This document shows positions 1-11,993 of a DNA stretch of 64,000 bases, piece by piece. The translations under genes were made by a program, and so were the position numbers. Every line of letters starts with the position of its first letter. Positions within the stretch are counted from its first letter, which is position 1. This DNA comes from Aspidiotus rigidus (taxonomy: Eukaryota > Arthropoda > Insecta > Hemiptera > Diaspididae), in assembly GCA_035079385.1 (NCBI GenBank), contig JAVHKY010000013.1, positions 2,604,001-2,668,000 on the forward strand, in the 5' to 3' direction. Below the pieces are notes generated by a model. It had not been told where the DNA came from, made no database searches, and was given only the letters and a program-made list of their open reading frames with translations.

Positions 1-257
1 AGCGAGGAGAGCAAGTTTTAGAAGGCTCCAAAAATCTTACAGGTCGCTATCTTGTGATCACTGGGCATAACTTACTACTTCACAGAGCTAAAATATCGCG
101 GAAAAATTTTTCAGCCTTGTTTGTAGAAGTAAAATAGACGTAGGTATCTCGCTAGATTAACGATCTGGAAGAATGCGTAATTTTTACGGTACGTGTGTAT
201 GGGTGATTTGCTTTGAAATGGGAGACCCACTCCAATTCCACTTGCCAATGAACACGG

Positions 258-599
258 TTACGAAATTTCCAGAGAATAGAACACCGTCCTGCAACTGTTA
301 CTCACAATCCACCAAACTTCGTCATCAAATTCTTCGTTGAAAATGCAGATACTTGAATTTGAATCTTCATAGCTCACCACTCTTTCCAGAAAACATGAAG
401 TCCTCTTTATCTGATCCTTTATGATGGAGGTAGGCCAATATCTATTCGTGCGTAGCAGCGATGTTGCCAGAGTTTCGCCTGGGCGATGTAAAACATGTAA
501 ATGCATGAAGACGGTGAACAAGGAAAATAGTACGAATATTTTTGGTATTGGGAATTTCCTAATTATGAAAATAGTGTGAGTCAAGGAATCAAACATCAC
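258..599 (-). CDS. possible exon of a membrane or secreted protein (uncertain)
   Basis: An open frame of up to 113 codons reads on the minus strand. Near its start it has a hydrophobic stretch (IFVLFSLFTVFMHLHVL) preceded by basic residues, like a signal anchor. After that the composition is ordinary, with four Cys and paired Trp (EVWWIV). A possible acceptor (TTTTCATAATTAG) lies just before the codons for KFPIPK, and a possible donor (GTAACC) lies near the stop. The real coding part may therefore be one internal or first exon of a gene that continues beyond the left edge or downstream on the minus strand. I do not recognise the family, and no second exon was found in the 257 bases that remain. 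It could equally be a chance ORF. Confidence 0.22.
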   Translation of the reverse strand: MMFDSLTHTIFIIRKFPIPKIFVLFSLFTVFMHLHVLHRPGETLATSLLRTNRYWPTSIIKDQIKRTSCFLERVVSYEDSNSSICIFNEEFDDEVWWIVSNSCRTVFYSLEIS

Positions 600-2345
600 A
601 CGTGTTAATTGTTCTATTATTTTTATTTATTTATTTTTCGCTCCTTTCGTAATAAGAATGATAAGCTTCTCTTGGGTAATTCGTCTGAGTGTGCAACGAA
701 AAAAAGTTCTGTTTTTCAAAATCCTATGGTCTTGTATTCGTACTTACAGCACGTGGATTAAACCTTCGATGGCCTGCTGAAAAACAACTCAAATCGCCCT
801 CAATTTCCGAAAATTGCTTGTCTAGCGAGAGTTTTGAAATTTCTTTTACATTGTTTAACGCAGGCCCAAATTAATGAAACGGAAATTTTCTCGGCTGTAT
901 CAAATATCGTTTTTCGTGGTTTCCTTAATCGTATCCCAGTATTGATCATAATGAGAATAGCTTTAGTTTGCTACCTCCCTGTTGTTAATAAATAAAATGA
1001 TGATAGACGGAGTTAACTTGGTCTTCTTTTAATTTTATTTAATGAGAATAGCAGTCGAAAAAATGAAGTTTTTTTTTCTGGTTTTCTGTTAGGTACAAAT
1101 TGGAAATTGATGAAATCCTAATTTGTTTTTCCATACTTGGTCATATGACCGTAGCAATTTCCTTTCCATCTGAATCTCCCAACATTTTCTGTCAAGTTGA
1201 AGAATAATTTTAGGACGGCCGAATTTTTCGAATGATTTTTTATTATTCCTAGATTTTCTCGATCAATCTCAATAATTGAGATTCTTCGTCATCGAAAAAA
1301 AAAAAACGAATTTGATACTTTCTAAGTTATTTTTCTGTTCTCTTTCTCTATAAATGTCTTCAAATATTACTCCAAAAAGAAACTTGGAAGGTAACGATAA
1401 CGGTTTGAATTATCAAAATAGAAAAATTTGAGAGCGCTTACGTTACAAAACTTTATTTGCGATGAAGAGTTTTGCAACGGAGATGCTCTCAAAATTTTCT
1501 ACTTTGATTTTGCAAATTTTCAAAATCGTAATTATGATAGGTTAGTGTTGGATTATAAATAAGAGAAGAGGAATGCCGAGAACGCAGTTAGTCGAACTCT
1601 CGAAACTTGAATTTCAAAGTAGAATTGAACATAGGGAGGAGTTCGATGTTACCAACTGAACCTTTGTTCTGTCGGAAATATCTATGACATTTGTTCCTAA
1701 AAGTTCCCTGAAATGGGATTCCTAAGATGGCTTTGAAACTAAATTCAGAAGAAAAATAAGAAACGAACTAAGTTTACATTCATGAGACTAGAGGAATGAA
1801 ATTCATCATCACATTCTTGGAGAAGAAAATCGCTCGCGTAAAATAAAAAACAAATTCGTCAACGAATTAGAAAATAATAAAAATATAATCGTCAAAGTTG
1901 TGTCCCAAGAATAAAACAATAAAAACCCATTGGTAAAATATCTATAAAAAGGAAGGTTTTCGTAACGAAAAAATATAGGTATAGATAAATTCTGCCTTCA
2001 TTGTTACACTATTCAATATCACAACTAGAAATTCCAAGTTTTTAATCATTCAGAAAATGTGGAAATATAATATAAAATTTTCAGTTCTTACGTTGAATAG
2101 TGTGACATTGAAAGCCAGATAATATTATCTCGTATGGAACAAAAATCAACTTATTATCAGTAGTCATAATGAAATAAAAAGTCTACACAAATTCAAGTTT
2201 TCAAATTAGATCAGCAACTTTGAATATCACAGATACCTTCTAAAAGAAAAATAAAATCAGAAATGACGGAAAAATGTACGAGAAGTTTCTCCTAAATGTA
2301 TTCATCACTTCTGTCGTCCATTGCCGAACACAATTATGAGAAACC
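600..2345. other. gene-free AT-rich stretch
   Basis: Only short ORFs occur here, with no recognisable protein, RNA or repeat. Homopolymer A/T runs are frequent. The part next to 2345 should contain the 3' UTR of the minus-strand zinc-finger gene, but I could not fix a poly(A) signal. Confidence 0.5.
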
Positions 2346-3880
2346 TTAATGCGTCTGTCTTAAAATGCAACTCCAGAATTTACCCTTGTGTTGCGGATCA
2401 TTGATATGTAGGCGCATCGAAATCGCATCTCCCAAAATTAATTCACAAGCGATGCAATACGGAAGTCCACTCCTTAAAATAATTCCTCTTTCCCAATTTT
2501 TGAATCTTGTTGATTCAAAATGAGTATTCACCCATTTTTTGTGAATGTCACAACGTAGGTGAGTCTCGGCATTATAGAATTCAACATTGCACAAACAACA
2601 TTTTTTACGTTTGTTCTTTTTATTCTTATCATCACAAATAAAACCCACTTCGAACGATACGGAATTCTGGTCGCAATTGCTAATTACTTGTTTGAGCCTG
2701 GTTGCATGCATATTCGTTAATAAGTGGTTGTGAATTAACCCTTCGTCCAATTTGATAGCATCCATCTTGCATAAAACACACTCATAATGTACCGAATCGC
2801 GAGATCGAAAAATACAAGTTTTGTTCAGAAAGTAAGTCAGTCGAATTTTCAAATTTGGACTGTAAATAGTATTTATTAATGAAGAAATACTAACGTCATT
2901 CATTTTTTTCGAACAAATGAACTCGAAATATTCCGAAATAGTAGCAATCTCGTTCTTGTGTCTTCGACTATCAAGATGGTTTTTCAAACTGTCTATAGAA
3001 CCTGAGTTCACATTACACAAATCGCAAAAATATTGAGAGCCAACAATCGAAACCCATTCATCATCTTCGCGATGCATGCGTGCACTAATATGTTGTTTGA
3101 AATTGTACTCGTTGGGCAATTTGGCCTCACAAAGAATGCAATGTCGATTGGAACCTGTTCCGCGAATCCATCTATCGACTACGTCACCAGCTCCGCTTGA
3201 TGATCTACTTATCGTAGATATTTGATTCGCGGACTTGACTTTGTTACTACTACTAGCTTGAACTGGTGGAAGATTTTTGCGAACCTGTTGAACGCAATCA
3301 CCGTGCGCGTTGAACGTGGTTTTATCGCTTAGCAAAGGACGATAAATTAGCTCGAAATCCTTCATAGCTGCTTCATGTTCCGATGTTTGGTGATGCATTT
3401 GCAAAGAAAATTGAACGTCATTATTGAGCAAAGGGAATTCCCCGTCACAATATTCACAAACCAAATTGAACTTCGGATCGGAATCGGAGAACTTCGTTGA
3501 CATATTTTCGAAAATTCTTCGGAGCATGACGTTCAATTGGGAATCGAGGTCTGGATGTTGAGTCGCCAGTTGCCGTACTTTGTCGAAGAATTTGATTATT
3601 CGTTTAGCAAGAGCTACATCTTCAATACTCGACGGAGAAAATCCCATTTGCAGTCTCTCTTCAATTCGATCTAAGAAGTCGTTGGACGACTCAAAATTTG
3701 TTAAATGTGAACGGTGATGATCTGGAAGCAGACCAATCCAATTTAACTGGTAGAGGCTCTGTAGCTGGCGAAGATTTTTCACAAAAATAACAATCTAAAC
3801 CAGAACAGGAGAAAGAATGAGAACTAATTTGATTAAGAATTGGTAAACAGAACTCGATTACTCACTTGAATTGGTAACAT
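2346..3880 (-). CDS. multi-C2H2 (U1-type) zinc-finger protein
   Basis: Proposed two-exon gene: exon 1 is 3866-3880 (five codons, MLPIQ, then donor GTGAGT) and exon 2 is 3794-2346 after a pyrimidine-rich acceptor ending in TTTAG. The join is phase 0 and gives about 487 residues. The long exon has no ATG at its head, which is why a short upstream exon is needed. About six C-x2-C...H-x5-H fingers of the U1/matrin type (long H-H spacing) can be seen. Their residue positions are roughly 118-145, 224-246, 262-284, 344-368, 404-423 and 452-474. A basic run (KNKKNKRKK) lies before the fifth finger. Such fingers bind double-stranded RNA or nucleic acid in nuclear proteins; the exact role here is unknown. 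The N-terminal ~100 residues are helical-looking and finger-free. The coding exon looks intact. The first exon is the least certain part. Confidence 0.72.
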
Positions 3881-4096
3881 ATTGTTGGCAGAAGCCCATA
3901 GAATTGAACGTATACGAATTATTTTCATTCATCTATTTCAGAATTTGGAAATGAAGCAGCGAGTGAAATCATACCAGTTTCAGCATCCTTCTGAATGGTG
4001 ACAGAAATCTTCCGACTATTTCGGTTCGGACTTTTTCCTCCGCAAAATTTTCATTTTCAGTGATGATAAGAAAAATTATGATAAGCCATTTGAACC

Positions 4097-4220
4097 GAGT
4101 TCTCTAGAAGCCGGCCAAGCGACAAGCTGACAGTTTTCAGGAAAGGATTTCTTGTAATCGTTCGATAGACCTTATTCTATGGATCGTTGGCTTGTCGCTT
4201 GACCGGCTCTTACAGAACTC
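4097..4220. repeat. small MITE-like element with 31-bp terminal inverted repeats
   Basis: Bases 4097-4127 and 4190-4220 are inverted copies with only a few mismatches; both contain AAGCGACAAGC-type sequence on the arm facing the centre. The interior is about 62 bases with no ORF. It lies a few hundred bases upstream of the zinc-finger gene start. It could also be expressed as a hairpin RNA. Confidence 0.55.
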
Positions 4221-7200
4221 AGTTCATCATTCATCATGACCACGATCATGACGGTCGTATTAATTGGAGTTCTGCTTTGGGTTGCAATCTGCGATACAGA
4301 AATCTATAATAATTGAATGTTGTATGAAAATAACATTTTGGAGTTTGGATTTTGGAAGACTAACTGGAAGAGGAAGACTATCATTCTTCTCGATTAAGGA
4401 AAAAAAAAGGACGACAAATACTACAACTAGCAAATGAATGAAGGAAAGTGCTAAAGCCGCGCCGATATCAACTTCAAAAACTTCTCCATCATCCGCCCTG
4501 AGCCCCATGACTCTTTAGTAGCAAATAAAATCGAAATTCGAAACTTCCAACGTGCTTCCAACGTAGTATGAAAATGTAATGATATGATTTCGAAAAATAA
4601 AAATCGCGGGAAATGAGCTTTCGTGTTATCAAACAGTGTAACCAAAACGTTCAGAAAGAAATTCAGATTCTCTTGCAATTGAGTGTGTAGGCCTAATTCA
4701 TTTTCCCACCAGATTACATAATTATTCATAACGAATGAAACATTTCTGAACGCGCTCCAACTGTCTTCTTCGAAACAGATGCATCCACCATCCGCTTCAT
4801 GAGAATTACATTGATCAGGTGCCAGGCCTTTTGACAGATGAACTCCTCATTTCATTCAGTCAAAATTAAGAATGAAGATTAATGCTTCTCTATTATTTTT
4901 GTCAAAATGGAAATAGCGTCAAAATTACGTAGTCTATGACTCCACATTCCGATAAGCGGCATCGGCACCTTCCAGTCTTAGTAGCCTCTCACTACTCACT
5001 AGAGCGTCATACTCTTTGCACAAGGAAAGTTATGACGTGGACTTCACTTTGTTGCTATTTTCATCACTTCAATTAGGTACTGAAAGACTCGAGGGGATGG
5101 GTTGCACATTTTCATGGCACTATTATACTCCGCGTTCTCTACAAAAGTAGCCTGTGTGAAACAGACTAAGACGAGACAGAAATTTTCAACGTCTGTCGGT
5201 GTGAAATTATTATATTTAGTACGCTTCCGATGATTAGATTATCTTGCCCGTGATATTGTGTATGATTGATGTACGCGTTCATTAGGTGGTAGTTGTTCGG
5301 ACGCAGTCGGAAAAATAAACCGAGAAAATTATTTTTAAGGCAGGCTGTTCAAAATCTTGACGATTCAATTTGGCGTTCGAACCGATTGTCCAGTCTTACG
5401 TGTAACGTGCTCGGTTACTACAATTTCGCGTGTGCCAACGTTCTTATCAATTTTATCAACATGCTTTTATCAAGAGGAACCATTCGACAAGGAATGACCA
5501 TCGTACCGAGTAAGAAATTGTTTCCCTTATTTTATTTTATTTCATTAGATATCGGTACGTTGCGATGTGTTTCGCGTTACGAGTATATTTCATTTTTTCG
5601 AGCTTTGAAATGCACTCGCCAATCCGAATAGATTCTCTAGCGAAATATAATTGCCTTTCATTTGATTATTATTTTTTTAAAACTGAATAGCCTTGAAGTA
5701 CCCCCAAAATTAAATATTTATAGATGTGTTGATATTACTTCTAGAACTTTCGACATACCAACCGGGCTTTCCTTGAAGGCTTTAACAAATTTCTAACTAA
5801 AATCTCTTTATTACAAGAAAGTAAACTTATATATAAATAAAATATTGCTCGAAAATGTTGGGGATGGAAAAGCGAAGCAGGAAAAGTGAATAGAGGCACA
5901 TTTTTTCCCTTCTTCTTGTCTTCGTCTTTGAATCAGATATCCCCTAATTTTTTGTACTATTGTATTCGACCATATCCTCTAAAAATTACAAAATTTCGAT
6001 GAAGAGAGTACGATATTTTCAGAAGCTCTGTTAGCTTAGCCAAACCGCGTCAGATGACTAGCTGAGATCCTATAAGGAGTTGATCTCAAGTACATATAGG
6101 TTCTTTATGCTGTTTCCAATTTTGACTGGGAAATGTGGATCAAATATTCGCTTGTCAACTTTTTGGACCCTCGAGTCATTGACCAAATTTTTCGGTCCCC
6201 TCAAACAATTTCATTATTTAAAATGATACGAAAAGAAATATCATACGTAGATGATAATGTTGACGCAGTCATCTGTTGCTGATGATTGATATTACTCCTT
6301 TTGAGAAGAGATAAAGCATTGACATTCCTGCGGGAATCTGTACTCATTTTTAATATCCATGATGTCTCCCTCATAGTACTGAATCGACGGGAAATTTTCA
6401 ATTTAATGAATAATACGTATGAATATTGGATATTAGAGATATTCTATTTCAATGTCTTGAGAAAATAAGAGTTCTACACATTCTACGTTGTAATAAACGT
6501 TTTATTTTGCTAGTAAGTAGTTAGGTGAGTGACGGCGTTCCACTTTGTCTCCTACTCGACTTCTAATTTTCAATTTATTATCCCTCATTAGTAACGAGTG
6601 AAAAAATTTTTTATTTCGAGTCTGCTCAAATATGAGAATTATTTAGATACGTATTCCTCCCATTATTTCTCCTTTTTTCTTTACCGATTGCCTGAAGTAA
6701 TCCACTGCAAAAATAGAAAAATAATTGGTTTTTAATTGATTTTTTTTTTTTTTTTCTCAACACTGAATTTTACTGTTATCACGACGATACTTCAACAGTC
6801 GGTATCCAATCGAGGGAAGAATTGATATGGTAGTCAAATCATTAAAACTCTTTACAATAAGTTATTTAGGCTGTGTCATTTGTGAGGAAACAGTTTTCCT
6901 TAACCTCAAGGGTTCTATTATTTATAACCCTTGAAGACGAAAAGGATTGAAAAGACTTCATGAAGTTTCATACCACGCTTCATAAAGTTTTCCTCAAAAA
7001 TTAAAGTGTTCATTCTCTTTGAAAAGAAGTTTATGAAATTGGATTTGAAGATGAGTTGAAGGACGAAAAATCAACAAGTTTTAAATTAGATTTGCAAAAT
7101 TGGAGAAATCAAAACAGAGAACAAAAATAGGAAGAGGTTTTGACCCTGGGTGACATATCTTGCTTGGAACCACTTTTGAAGTCATATTGAAAAGGGGTTC

Positions 7201-9068
7201 AAACGCAAAATTTAAATTCTTCGGCCACTGAAGTCATCACTATCGGTAGAAAAACTGGGGATTTTCCCTTTCGGAAAAATATTAAATTAATTTATGGATG
7301 CACAGGTTTTAAAAAGGTGAAAGTCCAAATTTATACAAGCCCCTTAAGTAGGTCAAGATCATTCTTGACGTCAGCAGTCTTTCGTCTCGCGATTTTGCGA
7401 CCCAAATTTCAGACAGGCTTGAAAGACATTTCCATGTCGAAAATTTATAATGTTGAAAACATTTAGTTCAACTTTGGGGATTTCGCCAGGGCTACAGGAC
7501 AGATTAGAGCTTTTCACTCGTGTATTTGTCATCATTCATTTTTCAACTCCTCTGTCCTCGATTTCAGTGGAATATCGAAACACGATTGCATCTCTCCATG
7601 AGCTAGAGCGTGGGAGAATTTCTTCTTTTTTTTCCAACTAATAACTTTTCTTCTGCTTCCATTCTAATCACATTTGGAAATTTCTACTCCGGTTAGGGGC
7701 AAAAGTAACGAAGGATTATATTAATTCTATAAAATGTCTGAAATAGGTCGTCTTCTACTGGAACTTATGCGACTGCTCAGCATTCGCTAAAGAAAAACGG
7801 ATTATCTTCACAATTAGTCGACAAAATTTGCCTACAGAGTTCGAGGTGCATAGAAGTCAAAATTCAGTGCTGATTGATGATCTCAACTAGTCTTCGCATA
7901 AATGAAATGAAAATATTGAATGGAAAACAAACGTATGACTATTCAATTAAGATTATATCTGTAACGCTCACCAAGCGTCACAACGTCCGTAATCTGCCAT
8001 CACATGTACTTCGAGTACGTCGCATGTGATCAGTAGTTCTTCTGGCCCCTCATCTTTCTCGTATATTTTCTCTTGTCTCATTTTCTTATTATTGTTAGTT
8101 CCTAAAAGAAAAGAGCGATGGTATGAACTCGCACGTGCACGCAAACTTCTCTGTCACTCTCGCAATACTTATACTATTTTCTTCTCCGCGATAACTAGAT
8201 ATGCTTAGATATGACGACCCTGAAGTTTGATTAATACTTTGATCTCCTGATACATTTGTAATTCATTATTTCGCTCAATTTTAAATTCGCCGATCATCAA
8301 TTACGTTCAGGTCGCCCCCAACGGAGTCACGTTATACGAGCTTCTCCGCGCATATCATACATCACTTATTAATTATGCGTACGTTATTCGAGTGAAATAC
8401 AAAATTTGTTTCCACGAGTCTGAACATCTGTTTTTTGTATGAATTCAAGATCGCATAGAAAAGCGTAATACATTATCTAGATTCTAGAACTTCGTAGCTC
8501 GTCTCATGATGTATCATTTCTTTGCTATCACTGATAAAGATTCTAGAGGCTATTTCACGGTTTTAGTAGATTAGTTAACTATGTAGAATCATATTAAGGC
8601 ATCTAGGTCATAGACCGATAAAACATTATTGGCTTACTCCTTCTTCAAGTCTCTGCTTAATTGGACAGAAAAATACTGGTGCATTTTCTGACATTTCTAA
8701 TTGTGACTCAGAACCAGAAAAAGGGTATAATATGTAGAGAGTTTGCGTTCTTGACGTATGATAACATGTAGATTGGGACCGCATTGGAAATTATCAAGGA
8801 CCATTTTCTAGGTATACCTTGTGACCTTAGTTCAGCACATACATACATTAAATAAATGAGGATGGTGGTTCAAAAAAGGCGGAAATCTACTTTCCGCCCT
8901 CTGTCATATTATTACAGAAACTGAAGCGTTGAAGCTTCCTCTCTCAAACAAGACATACCTCGCCCCTGTAGAGTGCTTAGTTATCGAGAAAATTTGTAAA
9001 GGGGAACAATTGAGGATTTTAGTTCTAAATTTTGCTCTCAAAAATTATAATTTTTGTTGTATTCTTCT
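4221..9068. other. long gene-poor stretch
   Basis: No ORF here shows a recognisable domain. Short ORFs at 4260-4508 (minus; one hydrophobic stretch) and 5293-5631 (plus) have no supporting homology or convincing splice context. The sequence is AT-rich with scattered poly(T) and poly(A) runs, for example near 6740-6760. I see no RNA gene or clear repeat. Confidence 0.45.
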
Positions 9069-10213
9069 TTGTGGAGACCAAGGTGAACCAGGCGCTAAAG
9101 GCTGTGACCCGTTGGATCGAGTCGGCCGGATTAAGCTTGGCAGTTGACAAGATGAAGGCCATTGTTTTAACGACCCGTCGAAAGTTTAATCCATCCACCT
9201 TTCGCGTGCAAGGTCCACACATCGTGACTAAGAAGACACTGACTGGTTCGACAGCGAGCTCGGCTTCCGCCAAGACGGCAAAGCTGCCAGGGTGATGACA
9301 CGCTTGTCTCACTTAATGTCGAACCAGGGAGGATCTAGAGAAGCTATAAGAAGGCTCTCTATAAGTGTAGCAATGTGGGTCCTCCTTCATGGAGCCCTGG
9401 TGTGGGCCGAATTCGCAAAGATTGAGTATAGAAGAAGGGAATAGAAGAGAATCCAACGAAGAGCTGCGCTTAGGTATGTTGGTGCCTACCGCACTGTGTC
9501 GACATATGCTTTTTGCATGTTAGCACAGACATCGCCAATAGATCTGCTGGCAGAAGACCGAGCAGTGGTGTTTGAGGCAAAGAAGAAGACAAGGACCATC
9601 CAACAAGCTTTGCGGATCAAGCAGGAGGCCAGGCGCTCCTTGCTTACCAAGTGGAAAGAGCGACGAAAGAGCGAGGGGACCTACGTGCTAGTTCGTGATC
9701 TTGACAAGTAGGTGGACCGAGACCATCGCCAGCGAAACTTCCATCTCACACAAACGGTGGGCGGGTGTTCCAACAAATACCTTCACAAAATGTCAGAAGC
9801 GGAATGATGGACCACAGCACACCTTCTTTGAGTGTGAGGCGTGGAGACGTGAGCGGGGTGAGCTAAAATGGTCGCTCTTTCTGAGATCGGGGAGTGAAGA
9901 ACTCACCCCAAGTAATCTGGTTCCATGTATGCTCAGAACTGTACTCTCGTGAGTAATTTTATGCTTTTGCTTTTGCGTTTAGCTTTTACTCTCGTGAGTA
10001 TCCGTCACCATGTATCTACATTTGCCGCTAAGGTATTGAAGAAGAGAATGAACGCGGACTGGGAGCGGTAGATGAAGAGCCACGAGCAGACTCCATCAGC
10101 ACGTGAACACCAACGCCGTCAACTTACTGGACAACTCTGAGACGACTCAGCGCCTCAAACGCACGTGCACCGTTTTTTGATCACAAATATACTGATTTAA
10201 AAAAAAAAAAAAA
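9069..10213 (+). mobile_element. 5'-truncated, decayed R1-clade-like LINE remnant with poly(A) tail
   Basis: The translation in broken frames shows the end of a reverse transcriptase (RWIESAGLSLAVDKMKAIVL, then TTRRKFNPSTFRV) followed by the thumb region and the R1-type C-terminal tail (HTFFECEAWRRERGEL). The reading frame changes several times and stop codons intervene (near 9440, 9710 and 9800), so the copy is dead. It ends in a run of about 15 A at 10199-10213, as expected of target-primed reverse transcription. The 5' end is truncated inside the RT domain. I could not identify a target-site duplication. Assignment to the R1 clade rests on the motif style only; another LINE clade is possible. 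Confidence 0.75.
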
Positions 10214-10835
10214 TGTGATCCGTAAGTGCATCAGTATTTCAAATATGAAAGTTAAAAAAATTGCAGTCACGAAATTAGGTTTTTTTCCTAGGGTTTGAAT
10301 TGAAGACCTAAGTGTGTTCCGTCAAATATAATATTTATCACACTAATTTTGACTCGTGTCAGATATTCTGTGAAAAATTGGCGTTCAGAATTGGGAAGTC
10401 CGAAAACTATTTTAGAATAATCGTTAGTAGCCAGTTCAATTCGGTATTTGAGAGAACTGAAAAGACAATGTTAAAACTATTTTCAAAACCGTATGTTCAT
10501 AAAATTTGATCGTTAGCACATGCGGTATAAGTAAAGTCTAATATTTTTTTGACCAAAGCAGTCGGGCTGGTGTACATTTTATGAATATTATACTTCACTA
10601 ATTGAACGTAATTCTTTTCTTCTCTCCGTCTTTTTTTACAATCTGTGTATTAACATAAATTATATAAGTATGGTATTTCAATTCCTAAGTTCACATTTTG
10701 GTTTTGAACGTCAGAAAATTCATTTAGCGCTATTGCCTTCAATTCAAATGTTGGTACTTAGGCGGTACTTACGTAAGAAATGAGAAATCTAATCAGATCA
10801 TAATTTTGTATCGAGTGAGATAAGGGGAGGGGAGT
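10214..10835. other. gene-free AT-rich stretch
   Basis: Short ORFs only; nothing recognisable. It lies between the poly(A) end of the LINE remnant and the first copy of the dispersed hairpin-ended repeat. Confidence 0.4.
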
Positions 10836-11210
10836 CAAGGGGTTTTGATCTTTCTGTAGTTTGTTAACAGGGAACCTGTTCTTTGGGGGATTATTTCGAA
10901 AAATTTGCCATGCCACGTGTGATATCCAACCGAAATACTAATGGTCCAAGTCCAACATTGTTTGCAAAACTGATTCAAGTCCCCTCCTATCATAATACAT
11001 ATATGACTCGGATTGGACTTGGAAAAATTTGGATTCTCGAGCCATAATTTATGATTGGCAAGGGACTTGAAAAAAATGACGGCTTTCTTAACGAATTTAA
11101 ACGAGGAACGCAGGGAACCTGTTCTATGGGTCAAATTGGTTTTAGTATTGAGAATCGAAATCGAAATGTTGAAGAATCTGAAATTTTTCTGAGTCTGTTG
11201 TATCATGGTT
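10836..11210. repeat. dispersed hairpin-ended repeat family, copy 1
   Basis: The left block near 10865 contains AACAGGGAACCTGTT, a self-complementary 6-bp stem with a GAA loop. The interior carries one CCCCTCCTATCATA unit and the right part carries the block GAACGCAGGGAACCTGTTCT in the opposite sense. The same pieces recur at 11455, 13690, 17925, 28744, 35749, 46218 and 63283. Confidence 0.65.
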
Positions 11211-11454
11211 TATACCTATAGTCTGAAAATAAAAATTTTTCTCATTTTCTTTTCTAACACACTTCTAGGGATGTGTGTGTAAGTTCCTATCATCGTATGT
11301 ATTACGGCAAAGGACTTGAAAAAATTTCATGCCAGGGTCGAAAGTCGAAATTTTTAGAAGTCCCACTTACGAGCTATACGATAAGAGGGAGACTTGGACC
11401 ATTCTTGCCAAAGGGTGACTTAGACCATCCTGATGGCATACGATCGTGACGTCA
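11211..11454. repeat. degenerate internal units of the dispersed repeat family
   Basis: Contains phrases such as GGACTTGAAAAAATTTCATG and CGAAAGTCGAAATTTT, which are worn versions of the ~46-bp internal unit described at 13395-14200. No ORF. Confidence 0.4.
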
Positions 11455-11700
11455 CGAGGTCGAAAGTCGAAATTTTAATACGGAACCTGTTCTATGGGAG
11501 ATTGTTTCGGAAAATTTACCGTACGCCGTGTGCCATGTGAAGTCCGGCCAAAATGAAAAACGGCGGCTTCCTTAACAAAATTAAACGAGGAACGCAGGGA
11601 ACTTGTTCTGTGGGTCAAATTGATTTTGGTATTGAGAATTCAATTTGAAAATCTTGAAGAGTCACAAGTTTTTCTGAGTCCCTTGTATCATGACGTACAC
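11455..11700. repeat. dispersed hairpin-ended repeat family, copy 2
   Basis: Shows the same left block (GGAACCTGTTCTATGGGAGA) and the same right block (AAACGAGGAACGCAGGGAA) as copy 1, followed by sequence close to the GTATTGAGAAT phrase of copy 1. The element is worn and has no ORF. Confidence 0.6.
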
Positions 11701-11993
11701 AGCCTAAAAAAAAAAATTGACCGTCTTTCAAGCACCAATGCCAACCATAACACGATAGAATGACGGCAACATCGCGGCAATGAGTTGTAGCACCACTCTT
11801 ACTTGTCCAATATTTTATGTCGAAATCTCTATGGTCATTCTTTGTATTTCTGTTGTGGACTGTGTTTTGTGTGCAGGAATTAGTCGCGTAGGCTTTCTGA
11901 AAAAAAAAAACCTCTACTTGGTCGAAAATCTTCGTATTGAAAAATTTTTAAGGAGGATTATTTTTTATCGTGATTAGCGATTCAAAAACTCTT

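Noticed and set aside
4260..4508. Minus-strand ORF with one hydrophobic segment (small membrane protein?)
   Set aside because: No homology recognised, no convincing splice or 3' context, and hydrophobic chance ORFs are common in AT-rich DNA.
5293..5631. 112-codon plus-strand ORF
   Set aside because: Begins with a non-ATG codon, basic low-information composition, no domain and no partner exon.
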